Shown here: positions 1 through 54,034 of the stretch, one piece after another
Layout of the letters: every line of letters begins with the position of its first letter
Numbering within the stretch: the first letter of the stretch is position 1
Assembly: GCA_024036415.1 (NCBI GenBank)
Contig: JAMWET010006968.1
Span: forward strand, 52,501-116,500
Length of the DNA: 64,000 nucleotides
Source: Prochilodus magdalenae
Taxonomy: Eukaryota; Chordata; Actinopteri; Characiformes; Prochilodontidae
Direction of reading: 5' to 3'
Translations under genes and position numbers: made by a program
Notes under the pieces: model-generated
Database searches by the model: none
Told to the model about the DNA's origin: nothing
What the model saw: the letters and a program-made list of their open reading frames with translations, nothing else

Positions 1-1274
1 GGAGATTTTGGTTATGACAGCAGTGCTGTCTGTCTGTCTGTCTGTCTGAGGTTTGGAGGTACCTAACTTTTTTTAAAGCTGTTATTAAAACAATGATTTT
101 TAAAATGTATTTATTTATTTTTCCACTTTCCCTCAGTTTCCCTCAGCATAGCGTTTTAAACAGAAAGCTGTTGCTTATTTTCTGTGCACCAGCAGAAACA
201 CCCACACATGTAATCCCCTTGTGATGAAGTCATCACTCAACAGCACTAAAACCTTCCTGATGTTTAAACCAGCCTTAAGCCAGGAGAGTTATAGCGTGTG
301 CTTTAAGAACAGTGTTAACCAAAGAAAGAGGCGAAGTCACTGTTTAGGCTGAACTCCCGCTGTATATGAAGGAAGACGAACCACATGAGTGAAGAAGCCT
401 GTACAGGTTGGGTAACAGAACCGTAGATACGTCTGCTCCTTTGCTTTAGTGTTGGCTTCATCTCTGGAAGGCCCTGCCCTCTTTATGCTGTTCCAGTAAG
501 TCGCCCCCTCCCCTTACCCCCGGGCCCTGTGCGTTTTGCATTGTATGGGCTGAAGGATCTCAGTAAAATGGGGGTTAGGCTGGTAGGAGGTAACGTGGGC
601 TTTTGGCTTTGATGAGGACCAGATGTGGTGTGGCAGCTCAGGAGAAGCAGCCCGTTATGTAGGGCTGGAAGATGAATCGTTTTCATATCAAAATCACAAT
701 TTAGGAAAAGTACATCTTCAAATTGAAGGAGCTTCATTTTGTGTGAAATCAGGCATCCAGTTCAACAACCTCAGCATTTCAGGTTAATCTGTTTATTTAC
801 TTTTTTTAAAGTTTTAAATCTAGCTCATTTTTTAGACATTTTTACCCCAAGTTGTTCAGTCCTAACGTTCAGACTGGGTTGGGTTGGGTTCAGTTGAACT
901 TGGCCCAGCTGGAGCTGGGACTCGAACTGGGCTGGGTCTGGGTGGACTGTTCTTGGTCTAGGAGAGTTTAATGACCTGAATGAATAAATTATCTTCTGCT
1001 CGAGTGGCTGTCAGGGGAATGACTGGCGGAGGGCTTTGGGTTTGATCCCCCTGATGTACTGGACCGTTTCCTATTATTTGTGTTCTGAATGAAGCACCGC
1101 TCTTGGTCACTTATTGCAATACTCATGTTAAGGTCATGTCCGAAGGAATTAATCTGTGAAACGGTTAGATGTGTGGTTTACTGTCTGGTTGTTTAACAGG
1201 CTTCAAATAAAAAAAAATTAAAATATAAAAATTGAAATCAGTATTCCTTTTTTAATCACATTTTACATAATTTG

Positions 1275-1688
1275 TGATGATGATGATGATGATGATGATG
1301 GTGATGGTGGTGGTGATGGTGGTGGTGGTGATGGTGGTGGTGGTGGTGATGGTGGTGGTGGTGGTGATGATGGTGATGGTGGTGGTGGTGATGGTGATGA
1401 TGGTGGTGGTGGTGGTGGTGATGGTGATAGTGGTGGTGGTGATGGTGATGATGATAGTGATAGTGGTGGTGATGGTGATGATAATGGTGATGATGGTGGT
1501 GGTGATGATGATGATAGTGGTGATGATGGTGGTGGTGGTGGTGATGTGGTGATGATAGTGGTGGTGATGATGGTAGTGGTAGTGATGGTGATGATGGTGG
1601 TGGTGATGGTGGTGGTGGTGGTGACGGTGATGATGGTGGTGATGGTGATGGTGATCATGGTGGTGATGACGATGGTGATGGAGGTGAT
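1275..1688. repeat. GAT/GGT trinucleotide array
   Basis: About 415 bp of near-pure GAT and GGT triplets with a few GAC and TAG interruptions. Because the period is three, long but meaningless Met/Val or Thr/Ser/Pro reading frames appear on both strands. Confidence 0.95.
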
Positions 1689-2308
1689 AATCAGGGTTGA
1701 CCTGTCAGGATGTGTTCCTGATGCAGGAAAATCCTTTGGAAAGCCGTCTAGCTTCTAAAATTATGTAGAGCTGTCATAACAGTCTTTTTATTGTTATGCA
1801 TTCTTATGAGTTTAATATATTTGGCATGATTTATAGTGCTCTCTAGTGAAGCGTTGTATCCTGTGACCTTATGAGTTTCACATAATTAATTAATGTGTTC
1901 ATGTTTTTGTTCATCGTTCTCACTGCAAGACCCAACATCTCTGTCAAGATGTCATTAAAACCGCTGGGAGTCCTTGTGGTATCGACCAGTCGTGACTGCT
2001 AGCCTTGCCGCTGATGTAGATCTAATACATACAACCAAGCTAGCACTGGTGTGATGCTTACCTCAGTTGTTGATCAGAATTCTGCTGGCACAGAACTGAG
2101 GTATGGAATCCTGACAGGATGGTAGCTGCCATGTAGCTTTCAGCATGTCATGAAGCTCCTATGGAAAGTCTCTTCTGCATGGTTTGAGTGATCAGTTCTC
2201 TGCATTGTAATGATGGTTTGATGACATTTACTACAGTTAAACAGCTGCAATTAGGTATTTAGTGTCCTAGCAATGCCATTAGCAAGCCGCTTTCCCCTTT
2301 ACTAGCTA

Positions 2309-2375
2309 TAGGGTGCCCTGCTGTAGGGTGCCCTGCTGTAGGGTGCCCTGCTGTAGGGTGCCCTGCTGTAGGGTG
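2309..2375. repeat. 15-bp minisatellite, about 4.5 copies
   Basis: Unit TAGGGTGCCCTGCTG repeated four times without error plus a partial fifth copy. Identity between copies is complete, which suggests a recent expansion. Confidence 0.93.
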
Positions 2376-3437
2376 TGAGGAATCATGCTTACAGCAGATG
2401 AAGCTTTTGTTACATATTTCATTTTGGCTAAACCCCTCCTTATAGCAAGTCCACTTGGACACTGTGCCTGCTGTCTACCATCAACTCTAAACCTGGGTCG
2501 GATGTTTTGTTTCAGAATTGGAAATCACATAATGCGCGTGTACTTTCTCACCACCACTGTAATAAATTATAATAAACTTTGTAATAAACTATATGTCCAG
2601 TGGTGGTCATCTTGAGAATTCTGTTACCCCGCCCTGGCCGTGCCCTCTTCGGGGTGTGCTTTCCTGCTGCTTTCTTGCTGTAGGACTTCTGAACAGCGAG
2701 ATTTGTCCGTTCCCGTTTCATATACGATTGATCTGAAGGATCACGCAGCCTGATCATGTGCTAATAGGATAACCGCCGGAAACCTCATGCTGCCATGTAG
2801 AGTGAAATGACTGAAATTGCATTTGATCATAGCCGTCCGACCCCGTGGGGAGATTTTACATTTTGATGCGGGCAGTAACGACACGGGCTCGGCTTGGATC
2901 ACGCTGTCAGAAATAGGCCTTCGCTGGCCATTGAGGAGCCTGGCAAGCTGTGCCGCGAGACACACGAGTCAGCACACTGGCCTCCGAAGACCACGCTTTA
3001 AAATTCACTGATGCAAGTGGCAGGACGCCATCTGTTTGTGTGTTTGCGGGTTGCGAGTGTGAGTGTGTTGGCTTTGATGGGAATGGAAACTCTGATGGGA
3101 CGAAAAGATGACTGTTGATTTGTTCCCCTTCCTCATGAATAATTCGATAGGCTGGGCACAGAGGACAAATCAAGCTTGATTGCCATGAACAATTCAGAGT
3201 AACTGTCACTCATCGGCCTGTCTCTCGGCCTGTCATATGGGATGTGTTCCCACATTACAATTTGTTTTTAAGACACGTGATTAGGAAGGCACGGTTTCAT
3301 CCACTGTGCTGTCCCGCACCGTTCATCACTGACACATTCATAACATCTATACATAAATCCAAATACTCAACAGTTACCACCATAACTATATCTCTCTCTC
3401 ATACTCTCTCTCTCGTTGTCTCTCTCTGTCTCTGCAG

Positions 3438-44132
<40,695 letters not shown>

Positions 44133-44263
44133 GAGACTAGGCCCGTGCTCCACACAACTGCGAATCGGGGCCAACGTCAAAAAAAAGCGAGGGAGAAAAA
44201 ACAAAAAGAGAGAGAGATAGAGAGGGAGAGAGATATGGGGCCGTAGGGCTAGAGCACTGTGGA

Positions 44264-44327
44264 TAATGCGAACATACATCCAGCCTGACCAACAGACCTG
44301 TCTGTTTCACTCACTGTCGTCTGATGA
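44264..44327 (+). repeat. 64-nt duplicated segment, 3' UTR copy
   Basis: Partner of 40017-40080. The two copies differ at 4 positions, all in the first 22 nt. Confidence 0.9.
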
Positions 44328-44823
44328 ACGCTGCTAATTTCCTCCTGTAGTTCTTCTTAAAGGCCTGGGGACTAAGCGCAGGCTCCAGATGCAGACCTAT
44401 TTAGATGTTCTGGTGTGTTTGAGGGTTTTTTATTTTATTTAATTTGTTTCGGGTTGACCTAAGGTGGTGTGCTTGGCTTCCTGACTGTTATTTCACTGTC
44501 ATCTGTTTACGCAGTTGACCACCAGGGGGCACTGTGATCTATGTGTCTAGATAAAAGCCCTATTTGCTCTGGTTTCGTTTTGAGTGGGGTACTTTCATCT
44601 TCTCTGAATGGTGGAAGAACTTTTTATAAAAGGCTGTTTCCGGCTAGCTGTGGTCAATTTAGCCAGACCTTTCTACTCCCCGTCTCCAGGCGTCTCTTGA
44701 TGTGTAATTTACTCTCTTCAGCGTTTTGTGGGAGGGGGACGTTTTCTAGACTAACTGATATCATGAAAATCTCATTCTGGGTTTTTTCCTGCCGTTCCTT
44801 TGTTCACTCTAGGGTTTCTTTTT

Positions 44824-44829
44824 AATAAA
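44824..44829 (+). terminator. candidate poly(A) signal of dnm2
   Basis: Canonical AATAAA about 690 bp after the stop, followed by GTGT (CGTGTACATAG), a plausible downstream GU element. Confidence 0.45.
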
Positions 44830-44850
44830 CGTGTACATAGCTTATCAGAA

Positions 44851-47031
44851 CACCCAGCTCGACTCTGAGAGATCAGACACAGACTAGGCACTCGGTCCCG
44901 GAGTGAGTGTTCAGGTACCGTCTTGAAATTCCTTCTGAAATGACTGCCGCCCTCTTCAGACTGTAAATACACGCTGTTAACCGTTAGCAGGGACGCACTC
45001 TAGATAATTCATCACATGCAGTCTGACTGCAGTGGGCGTAACCGTACCTGTAAATCTCAGCTGTTCAAGAGCACTTAGACGCTTAGGTGTGAGGGGAATG
45101 AGGTGTAGTGGAGCTGGTGTGCGTATGCATTTTTGTTTATACATAATAATCTGTGTATATGAAAATTATCCTGGAAGCACAATAACCACTCGCAATTTTC
45201 TGGGGGGAGGGGCGGGGGGCTACTCTGCCTTGTTTAAGATAGCGTCTCAGGTGACAGCCATGTTTTAGCGTCCGTGTTCATTAACATAGTTTTAGTTAGC
45301 TCAGATCTGGTAGGGTTTGTGTAATTTAAGTTAATCTCTCGAGGCCTTATGATTGCCTTTGTTTCACGTTCAGGGAAGGACAGAGTGTCATTGGGTGGAG
45401 GGAGCATTGAGCACGAGCAACCTGAAAAGCACTGGAGTGGGGCGGTTTGAGTATAATGCTAATGTGGCTCACAGTGGGTAATGAGGGATGGGCTACGTTA
45501 GTCTTGCTTTAATTTGGGATGCACCGATAAGGGAATTGTGGGGCAATGCGGACACCCAATATGCCTTGCTGTAAAATGAATCAGTTGTGGACAGTTGTGA
45601 GCACGCTAGCCCAGTGTCAAGGGTTTACTCTACTGGAGCACAGTAACTACATCACCAAATATCCAGTGTCGCAAAATACATCGGCGCTGGATACATTTTT
45701 CATCAGAATGTAATTTAAACAGCCAATCAGCAGTCTGCATTTCTGAACAAGCACGCCTCTTTGGCTTACAAATCATAACGAATCATAAGAGCCATTGACC
45801 TGCTTGTAGAAGTGATTTGGTCAGCAGCACCATGAGGGTCCGGAATTTGAGCCCTACCGATAATGCTAACATGGCTAACAGTGATTTGCAAGACGGGTTA
45901 TCGGTTATTATAGAACTGTGTTACTATAAGGTCTTATCTCTGCTGTCGTCCATGAGCACACAATAAAACACCATCCAGTGCTTCATGACCATGCCGTGAA
46001 AGCTACCAGTCTATGGACTCGAGCAGTTCTGTCAGCTGCCATGCATTGTGAGCCACATTAGCACCCCTGCAGACATCTGTCTCCAGGCTATTAACGGCAA
46101 TATGAAAATATACCCACAGGGTCACACAGAGTCAGGCACAAGCAGGTGTGTAGGGACTGCGACGCGTTGTGCAGAAAGGTGAAAGGCACTGACCAGGTTC
46201 GCAAATACAAAGACAACACTGAGGTAGAGATGGGTAGGAAGTGTAATAACCAAACGGACGAGGTTTAACGTAGCTGTGGTTCGTACTAATAGACGCACTA
46301 ACAGGGCTGCTGGAAGGGACGGCTTTGGGAATAAACATGCAGAGCTTGGATCTGTGGTTTTTTTTGAGTGTATTATTTATAACCTGGGCATTTGTCATTG
46401 ATGTTTTGATTTCCAGTTTCACAAGCAATGTTTCTTTCCTCCATGTGTCTTCAGTGTCTTCAGTGCTATTCGGACGGGATTCGTTTTTCGTTGGTAATGG
46501 AATGTTTACCGAGGTACCCTAAGAAGCGTTTTCTGTGGCCCAAATCAAGCTACTATGCATGTATTGGTTTACCCCAAGGGTTCCAAGCATGTGAAATAAC
46601 GGGAGGAAGAGTCCCAGAGTCAGCTAGGACAGCTAACCTAAGTAAATGGCTAGATGAAAGGTCATGAAATGTCATCACTGTGTTGTTATCCTGTTTTGGG
46701 GTGAAGGCAGTGCAGTAGTTGGTCTCGTCCCTGTCAACTATACTCAGATCTCTCAGTCATGAACATGAGACATCCTGTGGTAAAATTGCATTAACCTTCA
46801 TTACCATATATAACGGTCCCGTCCGAGTAGTACTGTAGGCGGAGATCCCTTCGCTTTGTAGGCAGTGTATAGACCCTGTAATTTCCCACTGTGCCCAGCA
46901 GTAGTGAAACTCGCACAGGCGTAAGCTGCGGGGTGAATAGTGATCTAGTTCCTGTGGGTTTCCTACGGCTTCTGATCTCAGAATGAGGGGGGTTTGGTGT
47001 TAGGTTTTATCTGAGGACTTACAAGTGTGTA

Positions 47032-47032
<1 letters not shown>
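44851..47032. other. intergenic, no recognised gene
   Basis: About 2.2 kb. A hAT-terminus-like GGGATGCACCGATAAGGG occurs at about 45516 without a partner. No conserved coding sequence seen. Confidence 0.55.

Positions 47033-47066
<34 letters not shown>
47033..47066. repeat. (GAT)n microsatellite
   Basis: Eleven uninterrupted GAT triplets. Confidence 0.95.
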
Positions 47067-47067
<1 letters not shown>

Positions 47068-48414
47068 CCTTTGTTTTCACTTTGGATTGATTCTGAACCG
47101 TGTGGAGATGGAATGGGAGACAGGGAACAAACATGTACTGTCCAGAGAGTCACACTCACGTGAAAGTGAAGTACATAAGTCAATCTAACCAAATAGATGT
47201 ACATGCTGTAGCTTCTCTGGGCAGCTTTAAAAACCATACCCCCACCTCCCCTTTTAACTTGAGGCGTGGCGTGGCTACAATGAAGCAGACTGTTATTTTT
47301 TTAAGGATTTATACCCACCAATTTTTTTTTAGATGGAAAAAGTCCCCTTATTTTATTTGGACATACTCTATCATGGTCAATAACTCTGTTACCAAATTGG
47401 AAACCGTGAATGGGTATACCGTATCGCACTGTCCCCATGTGGTAGCCACGCTTGTCCATTTGACCTGGGTTGTTTTTTTTTCTTTTCTTTTTTCTTTTGG
47501 GTTGATCCCAACCCCTATAATAACCAAACACCCCCTTTAACCCTCTCATCCCTCAACTCTCTGCCACTTCCTCATCTCCTCTGGGTTTTTCGGAGTTGTG
47601 GGGAACTCTCCAGTTTTGGACAACCACCTGTTAGAGTTTTATTTATTCACCTATTTGTATTCCTTTTTTTTTTTTTTTTTCCTTCCGTTTGTGTTTGGAA
47701 TCAATATAACCCCTTGCGTCAGTGTGACTCTCGCTAGGTAAATGATTGCACTCTGAGCCTTGGAGATTAAATTGTTCGAGAATTGAAATTGCAGCCCTCA
47801 AATAGGGGAGAACGTTTTGTGTAAACATACAAAGGGACTTGTCCACTGTGGTGATTGGTGTATTTGGTTTTTCCCTTGTGTGTCCTGTTTCACCCTTCTT
47901 GTTCTTTCTCCTACTCCTTCCCTCTTCTCCTGGACACATGTTGTTTTTTGTTTTTTTCTTTTATTTTGTTTTTTTATTACCTCGCCCCTGCAATGCTGGA
48001 CCTGCTATCCCTTCCCTCGATTTTGTGTACGTTCGTCCATAGTGTTTTCTTCAAAACCACAAATAAAAGGGGCAGTCCGGAGTTTTTTTTATCCCACTTT
48101 TATGACCCACGACCCTTTTTCCAGAACAGTTCTACCTCTGGCTACGGAAGAATTAGGCTTCTTCCTGTTGACGGTAAGCCGGGGGAGTGTAGGCAATTCC
48201 AGTTCTTGAAGGCGACCTTATTGGTGCCCTGCTGGCATGGTTTTAAGGAGCCCTCTTCCTTGCTGTTGAGTGTTTTAATTTCAAGGAACGAGATAATTTA
48301 CCTGTAATGTACATTAGTTTTTTTTTCCCCGCTGCACTTAAGTGTTTTTTCAACGTCTCTGTATAATACACAACTTTATGCAATGAAAACTGATTGAAAG
48401 CCTGGCCAGGCGGC
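47067..48414. other. T-rich intergenic or extended 3' UTR region
   Basis: About 1.3 kb with many T homopolymers (for example 47666-47680) and an AAATAAAA at about 48060. It could be a long dnm2 3' UTR. Apparent reading frames at 47817-48309 are Phe/Leu/Ser-rich and unconvincing. Confidence 0.4.
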
Positions 48415-48592
48415 TACGGGCCTGGGTAACCCTTTACGATGGCCTGGTAGCCTTACGTGAGGGCCTGGGTTAAAGCTTACGATGTGAGTTCCATGGTTAG
48501 CCCTAACGAGCCCCTGTAAAGGCTTACTATGCCGCCTGGGTAAGCCTTACATGGCCTGGGTAGCCCTAACGAGGAACCTGTAAGCCTATCAG
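48415..48592 (+). repeat. degenerate tandem repeat of about 20-24 bp
   Basis: Imperfect copies of GCCTGGGTAAGCCTTACGAT with variable length and many indels, about eight units. The irregularity looks more like an unpolished read than normal drift. Confidence 0.75.
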
Positions 48593-50200
48593 TCCCACCT
48601 GATATCCAGTTGAAATTAGTTATATCATGAAAATAATTTTAAACATTCCGCCACAATGTCATTTTGGGGAAATAAGCTCTTCTCTGGTTTGTAGGCTGTT
48701 CAATTATGAATAATTGGTAAAATTGAGTTTTTTTTAAGCTTGTCTAAAATGATAATCTACTTCCAGATGGCTGGATCATACAAAACAGCCACTGCCATGT
48801 AGAGACTCCCCCAAAAACGCTGGTCCTATAGATGTTACCCAAAGGCGGGCCTGTTTGTGAGACGTGGAGCAATTTAAAAGTTTGGGATTTCCTTTTTTCG
48901 ATATCTTTCAGATTTCCCCCACTTAACTTTCTTCGATCAGAGACTAGTTATAGAATGATCGAAATGCATGTTAATAGTAATTATTTGTCACGCCAGCCAG
49001 CCGCAGCTAGGATTCCTTCTAAAACTGATGCCGTTTTTAATCTTTTATTTTTTTTTGGACTGACCACTCCAGTGATTGGTGGTCACAGCTGTTTGAATGA
49101 CCCCTAATAATGTTGATATGTTATGATCAGTCTCAGGAGATATGTTTTTGCCCGATGACGTACTGTTATTTATGAAAATGGACATGCGTGTCATAAACCA
49201 CATAAGCAAGTTTCGTTGGGGTTTCTGAAGTGGTTGAAGTAAGATGATCTGCACAATCGGTTGGCACAGAGCTGATCTAAGTGCAAACCGCAGTATCAAC
49301 ACGGCTCGACTAAAGGCCTTGGAAAATTAGCGTAGGTGAATCAGGTCTATTAGATAAGGAAAAACCCTAAGCCTTACAGTGCTGACACCTTCTGGTACTG
49401 GATTTCCCCGCTGATGTAGTTGGAAGCTTTGACTGGTATTAGGCATCCATGTTTTAATTTGTCTTTTAATAATTAGCAGACCTTTAGTATTGTGGTTTAC
49501 ATAGCAGTCCAGATCTTGTGGACTCCTGGTCACTCATCTTGTTTTGTTCGGTCGGGTTATTCCACCGTCGCGCCCCCAGAATGTGGGGAAGGATCAAATA
49601 CGTAATAGAAAAATGTTTGGGGTTAGGAATTTGGTGTGCGGTAGGACTGGTAATTAACTGACTGTAGATAAGAATTAAATTTCATTTGAAGTCAGCTGGT
49701 TTCAGGTTTAATTCCTAAAACAGGTCGAGGGTGTATACTGTCGAAGTATGAACTCAGAAAACCGCAGAAACCATATCTTTAACCAGGACTTACACCGAAG
49801 CCTTAACCACATCAGCTGATCAGTGCCTGTAGAGTTTTAGCGTGTTGTAGCTAATTTAAAAACAGCCCAACAACACTATATTGAATACTGATCATCCACT
49901 GAAGCTGTACATGAGAATGTTTAATGGCTAAAGGCCGAACGTCCCGGCGTGAGAAACCTTCAGCAGTTCCCCTGTCCCTTTCGACAGCTCCTTGCGTCAG
50001 CCCTACTGTCGTGCTTCCCCAGGTTTGTTGCCAAGCCTGTTTGTATGAGCACTGCTGCTGAACCTCACAGTGCCATCTTCTCCACGAAGCCTTGCAGTGC
50101 TGTCCCTGCTGTTGCTGTCTGTTGCTGGGCTTCTTTGAAGTACCGGGAATTCACTGAGTACAGTTCCGCTCCAGACCACTGGCAGGTGCTCTCCTACTTC
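48593..50200. other. intergenic, no recognised gene
   Basis: About 1.6 kb. The last 250 bp, read on the minus strand, appear to be the leader of the LTR element listed next. Confidence 0.5.
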
Positions 50201-50440
50201 TGACACCACTGTGGTGTCAGCATATAAAGAGACACGGGAGAAGCTGTGATTCTCCAGTGAGGAGAGATTGTTTTTATTCGACACCAGGCAGAAAGGCACA
50301 TACAGAAGCAAACCAGTGGGGGGAGCCCCCTATTAGCCACAGGCTTCCACCTTACAGAGACCCCCGCCCCTCACATATAAACAACACAAAGGAACGACCA
50401 CACATCTAAACTAACTGACATCACCGACATCGACAACAAT
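49955..50440 (-). mobile_element. Gypsy-like LTR remnant with primer-binding site
   Basis: On the minus strand an LTR-like segment (about 50440 to 50210) contains AATAAA and ends CTGACACCACA. It is followed at once by TGGTGTCAGAAGTAGGAG (from 50208), a retroelement primer-binding-site pattern common in fish Gypsy elements. About 240 bp of leader follow. The other LTR and all coding regions are missing. The LTR start is uncertain. Confidence 0.6.
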
Positions 50441-51683
50441 CTGAAATGTTGTGGCACTATCTGGGAAAGCCTTTCCTTCTTATGGGGATCTGTGCACGCA
50501 ATAGCCTAAACAAGCCGAGCCCCACCAAAAAGTAAAGATCCTCAGAAGAGCCAAATTTTACCAACATTTTCTGAGCTTTCTGAAATTTTTTGAATTTTTT
50601 TTAAATGGTAATTTCACCTTTTTGGTATTTTGGTATTTTGGTCTCCCCCTTTCCAAAATTTAGTTTGTTAGGTCTTGTGTGGCTGGAAATAACGGCCGGG
50701 ACCATTGAGACGATGGCTGCTGAATGATTTTCCTAGAAGGAATTTGACTCCTTGGTAGAGTGTTCAGTAGCGGCTCCTACAATATTAAAGTTTACTTTTA
50801 AGGGAGGACATCTAACAGGGAGAGCTGACTGACCAGATCAAATCTCCCTAACTTCTGCTGTAAGCCTGGACATCCCTAGTGAAACGGCATGTTCTGTTAT
50901 TTTTCTAAGTATAAATGACTTAACACATCCTCTATGGACTTAACACGCCGTCATTTATGCAGAGTTAGCAGAATTAAATATATTGCTGGGTAAAAAACAG
51001 AAGCTACCGCATGTCTTGTTAAATCATGGCACAAAATTCTGCTTGTTTAACTTTCCCTTACAGAAAAACACATGCCTAAACCACATGTTTACAGGTTCTC
51101 ACAGGTTTTTTTTTTCACATGTGGTAACACATATTAACCCAGTGACGTGTGCAAAAACCCATGTGTTTATTCACATGTGAATGTTTTAGTTTTTATATTC
51201 TGTAATGGAGTATGTTAAACATGGCAAATATTACACACAGTTTCCATTTTCCACTCAGTTTAAGATGAATTTAAGTCGGTTTACTTTAGATGCTTTTGTT
51301 ATCCAGCGCATGCTGAATGGCCAGGACTACACACTTTTGCTTTCATTTGTACGTGCAGGTTACTCAGGGATTTCTGACTGAAAATCTGAAATTTGTTGGG
51401 TTACTGTCACCATCTACAAGTCGATAAGTCATGGCAAATTAAAGCCGACCACGAAAATATACATCCCTATTATTATGTATGCCTTTGTATTGTTGAAGGG
51501 GAATTCCACAGATTTTTGAAACTGTCTACAGTAAAATGCGAACAAACTCATTCCGAGTGGTTTGGTGTGGAATGTTCGTTCTAGCCAAACTCCTAGAATG
51601 GGAATCGTTCCCAGTGGTTGGGATAAGAACCCGATGTCTGTAGAGTGTAATATCTCTATAACCTGTTATATTACACGGCCCGA
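50441..51683. other. intergenic, no recognised gene
   Basis: About 1.2 kb. Nothing recognised. Confidence 0.55.
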
Positions 51684-51938
51684 ATATCGTCGCTGTCCAG
51701 TGAAAAACATGTATCTCCACTTTTGTCCATTTTTACTTTTATGCATCATTTGAACACATCAGCTACTGTTTACACTGAGTGAGAATCTCATGGTGAACGG
51801 ACCAACCGAAGTGGCCCAAAGCTGTTTGGAAAGACGTCTGGTTCCATTGACTTGCATTGAAGTTAAATGAGGTTTTTGGCCTCTCCTGTAAAGTTGCCAT
51901 TTTGGAGATACTTGTTTTTCTTTGGACAGCGACGATAT
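51684..51938. mobile_element. 255-bp MITE-like element, copy 2
   Basis: It starts ATATCGTCGCTGTCCAGTGA and ends GGACAGCGACGATAT. Same orientation as 3633-3886 and about 90% alike by eye. Confidence 0.87.
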
Positions 51939-54034
51939 GCTGCCTGCTCTATGAAACGCTGTGCTCCAGTAGTTTTAATAAATTAGGTTTTATCTTTATA
52001 CCAGTTCATATCAGAGAGGCACATACAGCCAAAATACCCTCCGGCTTCCCACCGTTTTACACCACCCTGAATGAACGTTTGAATCACTCTGGCCTGCAGA
52101 CATTTCAGACCGTCTGTGGAATTACCCTTTAAACCTGTTAACCAGAAAAGCCGTCGGACCTGTATCATATCTGTGCGAGTCTGAGGGTGGCATTCTCATG
52201 TTCTCGTCTTCTTTTTGCTCGCGGTTGTTCCTGAACAGACGTCCAGCTCCCCGCCGGAACCAGCAGTGACCCTGCTGGGCAGAGGACAGCCTGATCCTCA
52301 CTGCTGCAGTGGATTACGGGAGGTGATGCCTGCTTAAGCAATGTCACATTCAACAAAACTCAAAGCCTGGTTTGCATTCAAGGACCCACATCTACACAAC
52401 TCTACAAGTCTCACAATGTAGTGACCTCAGGATAACGGTTTAGGGGTACTAGCCAAACGTTCCAAAGAGCCTTGCGCCTGATGGAGTTTTCTCCTGGGAG
52501 TTAAGGCCCATGCGGTCAGTTACGGAGTTACTGATGGTGCTAGCAGTAGTTAGCAGCTAGCAACTGAAATGACACTACAAAGAAAGGGAGCCAGTTATAG
52601 TGATACACTGCACGTACAGTTTCCGTATAAAGAGACTGAATAAAGCTATCCGTCTGAATGCACTTTCCAGATCACTCCCACGTTTAGAAACTGAGCCGTG
52701 CGGAAGTCAGAGACTGTCCTTCAGTCGTTTAATGTTCAGTCAAGCGGTCCATTAGGTACAGCTTACTCATTTTCAGCGGACAGCATATTTAACAGACGTG
52801 TACATGGAATCAGCAGCTACTTACGACCATTTGCTCAGTAGTTAGTGTGTCCAGTCTTTTCAGGGGACTCACTTTCAGGGATATTTCTCGATACCTCCAA
52901 AAACAAATCAGTCCTGAACTCCTCAGACTCTGCAGACCAATTAACTGACTGTCCACACTGGTGTTTGCAAGTGATCCGATTGGATTTGTGTGCCAAGACA
53001 TCACCAGCCTATTTGCATGGGTTGCTATGGTAATACTGTAGTGGTTTGGTTGGGGGGAAAAAAAAATCAGATTTGCTCTCCTAACTTTCCAAAAAAAAAA
53101 AAAAAACAGTAACCCCCAAAACAATATTCACTGATGCTGAGGTCTGGACTCTGGGGTGGTCAGTCTATCATTCTGACAACACCTCTTTAGACTCCTGTGG
53201 TCTGTTTTCTATCTTCTCAACAGCTACACACCCTTTCAGACCAATACCATTCAGCACTGAGGCGGAAACACTTGTGGATTTTTCAGAGCGGAGGAGTGGA
53301 GCTTGATTTCCTCCTCTCTCTTAAAGATGAAGTCCTGATTATCTGACGGGACTGATCTTTTTTTATTTATATTATTTTATTTTTTAACATTATCTCTCTG
53401 TTGCCTCGCTTCTAAACTTAATGGTAAGTGAGCCAACAGAAATGGTCCAAAGTCACTTGGAATAAAACATTAATCTGCTGATTTTCATTAAAAAGAAGAG
53501 GAAGTCCTGTTCTGCTCTCTTCTGTTTTTTCCTTTGCCTGAGAGATGAGGTACCAAAACTTTGGGGTTACTGATTTCAATCATGTAAAACCATTTTCTTA
53601 AAAGACAGACGTATAACACTATTGTTAAAGTTTCAGTTTGTGGGAAGCTGTAAAATGTAAATGATTTAATGATAAGGGAGAAACCCTATCCGGTACTGAG
53701 ACAGAACCTGAGAAACAAACATCCACAAAGACTCATATTTGAAAATCGATTAATGCTTAAAGTCATAAACAGCTATTCATAGTGTTATTTTTGTAACACT
53801 AAATTCCAATACACAGAAAACGATGACACGTTATTTAATAACATTTCCATAAGCCTTAACTTTACACTGTTGTGAATAAGGTATGGGCAAATTTTGGTTT
53901 CTAGCACTCAACAAATCACCAAACGTCTGAGCTTCAGAAATAACCCCTGAAAATGAAGAACCTATATTTCATGGCTGTTTAGACTGGAAGTGAAATAATA
54001 ATACCAGGCTGCTCTCTGACTTTTGCGCAGTAGT
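51939..54034. other. intergenic, no recognised gene
   Basis: About 2.1 kb. A worn piece at 53416-53490 (ATGGTAAGTGAGCCAACAGA then AATGGTCCAAAG) resembles the interior of the 255-bp MITE. Otherwise nothing recognised. Confidence 0.5.

Larger units (their letters stand above)
1..3437 (+). other. dnm2 intron 1 (3' part)
   Basis: Non-coding sequence upstream of exon 2, inferred to be intron 1 because exon 2 begins with a split Arg codon (phase 2). It holds a GAT/GGT array and a 15-bp repeat, listed separately. A TCTG-rich stretch leads into the exon 2 acceptor. No conserved coding block was recognised here; an unrecognised alternative first exon cannot be excluded. Confidence 0.7.
44133..44850 (+). 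other. dnm2: dnm2 3' UTR (extent inferred)
   Basis: Sequence following the stop codon. It begins with A-rich and GAGA-rich DNA, contains the second copy of the 64-nt duplication (44264-44327), and reaches AATAAA at 44824-44829. The true end is not proven; an A-rich AAATAAAA at about 48060 would allow a much longer UTR. Confidence 0.55.

Noticed and set aside
2461..2490. Possible miR-214 next to mir-199
   Set aside because: Only a 12-nt match (TGTGCCTGCTGT) to the reverse of miR-214, far from mir-199. No hairpin partner seen near 31 kb.
47817..48309. Membrane-protein-like reading frames after dnm2
   Set aside because: Phe/Leu/Ser-rich translation of T-rich DNA, overlapping in two frames, with no splice or family signals.
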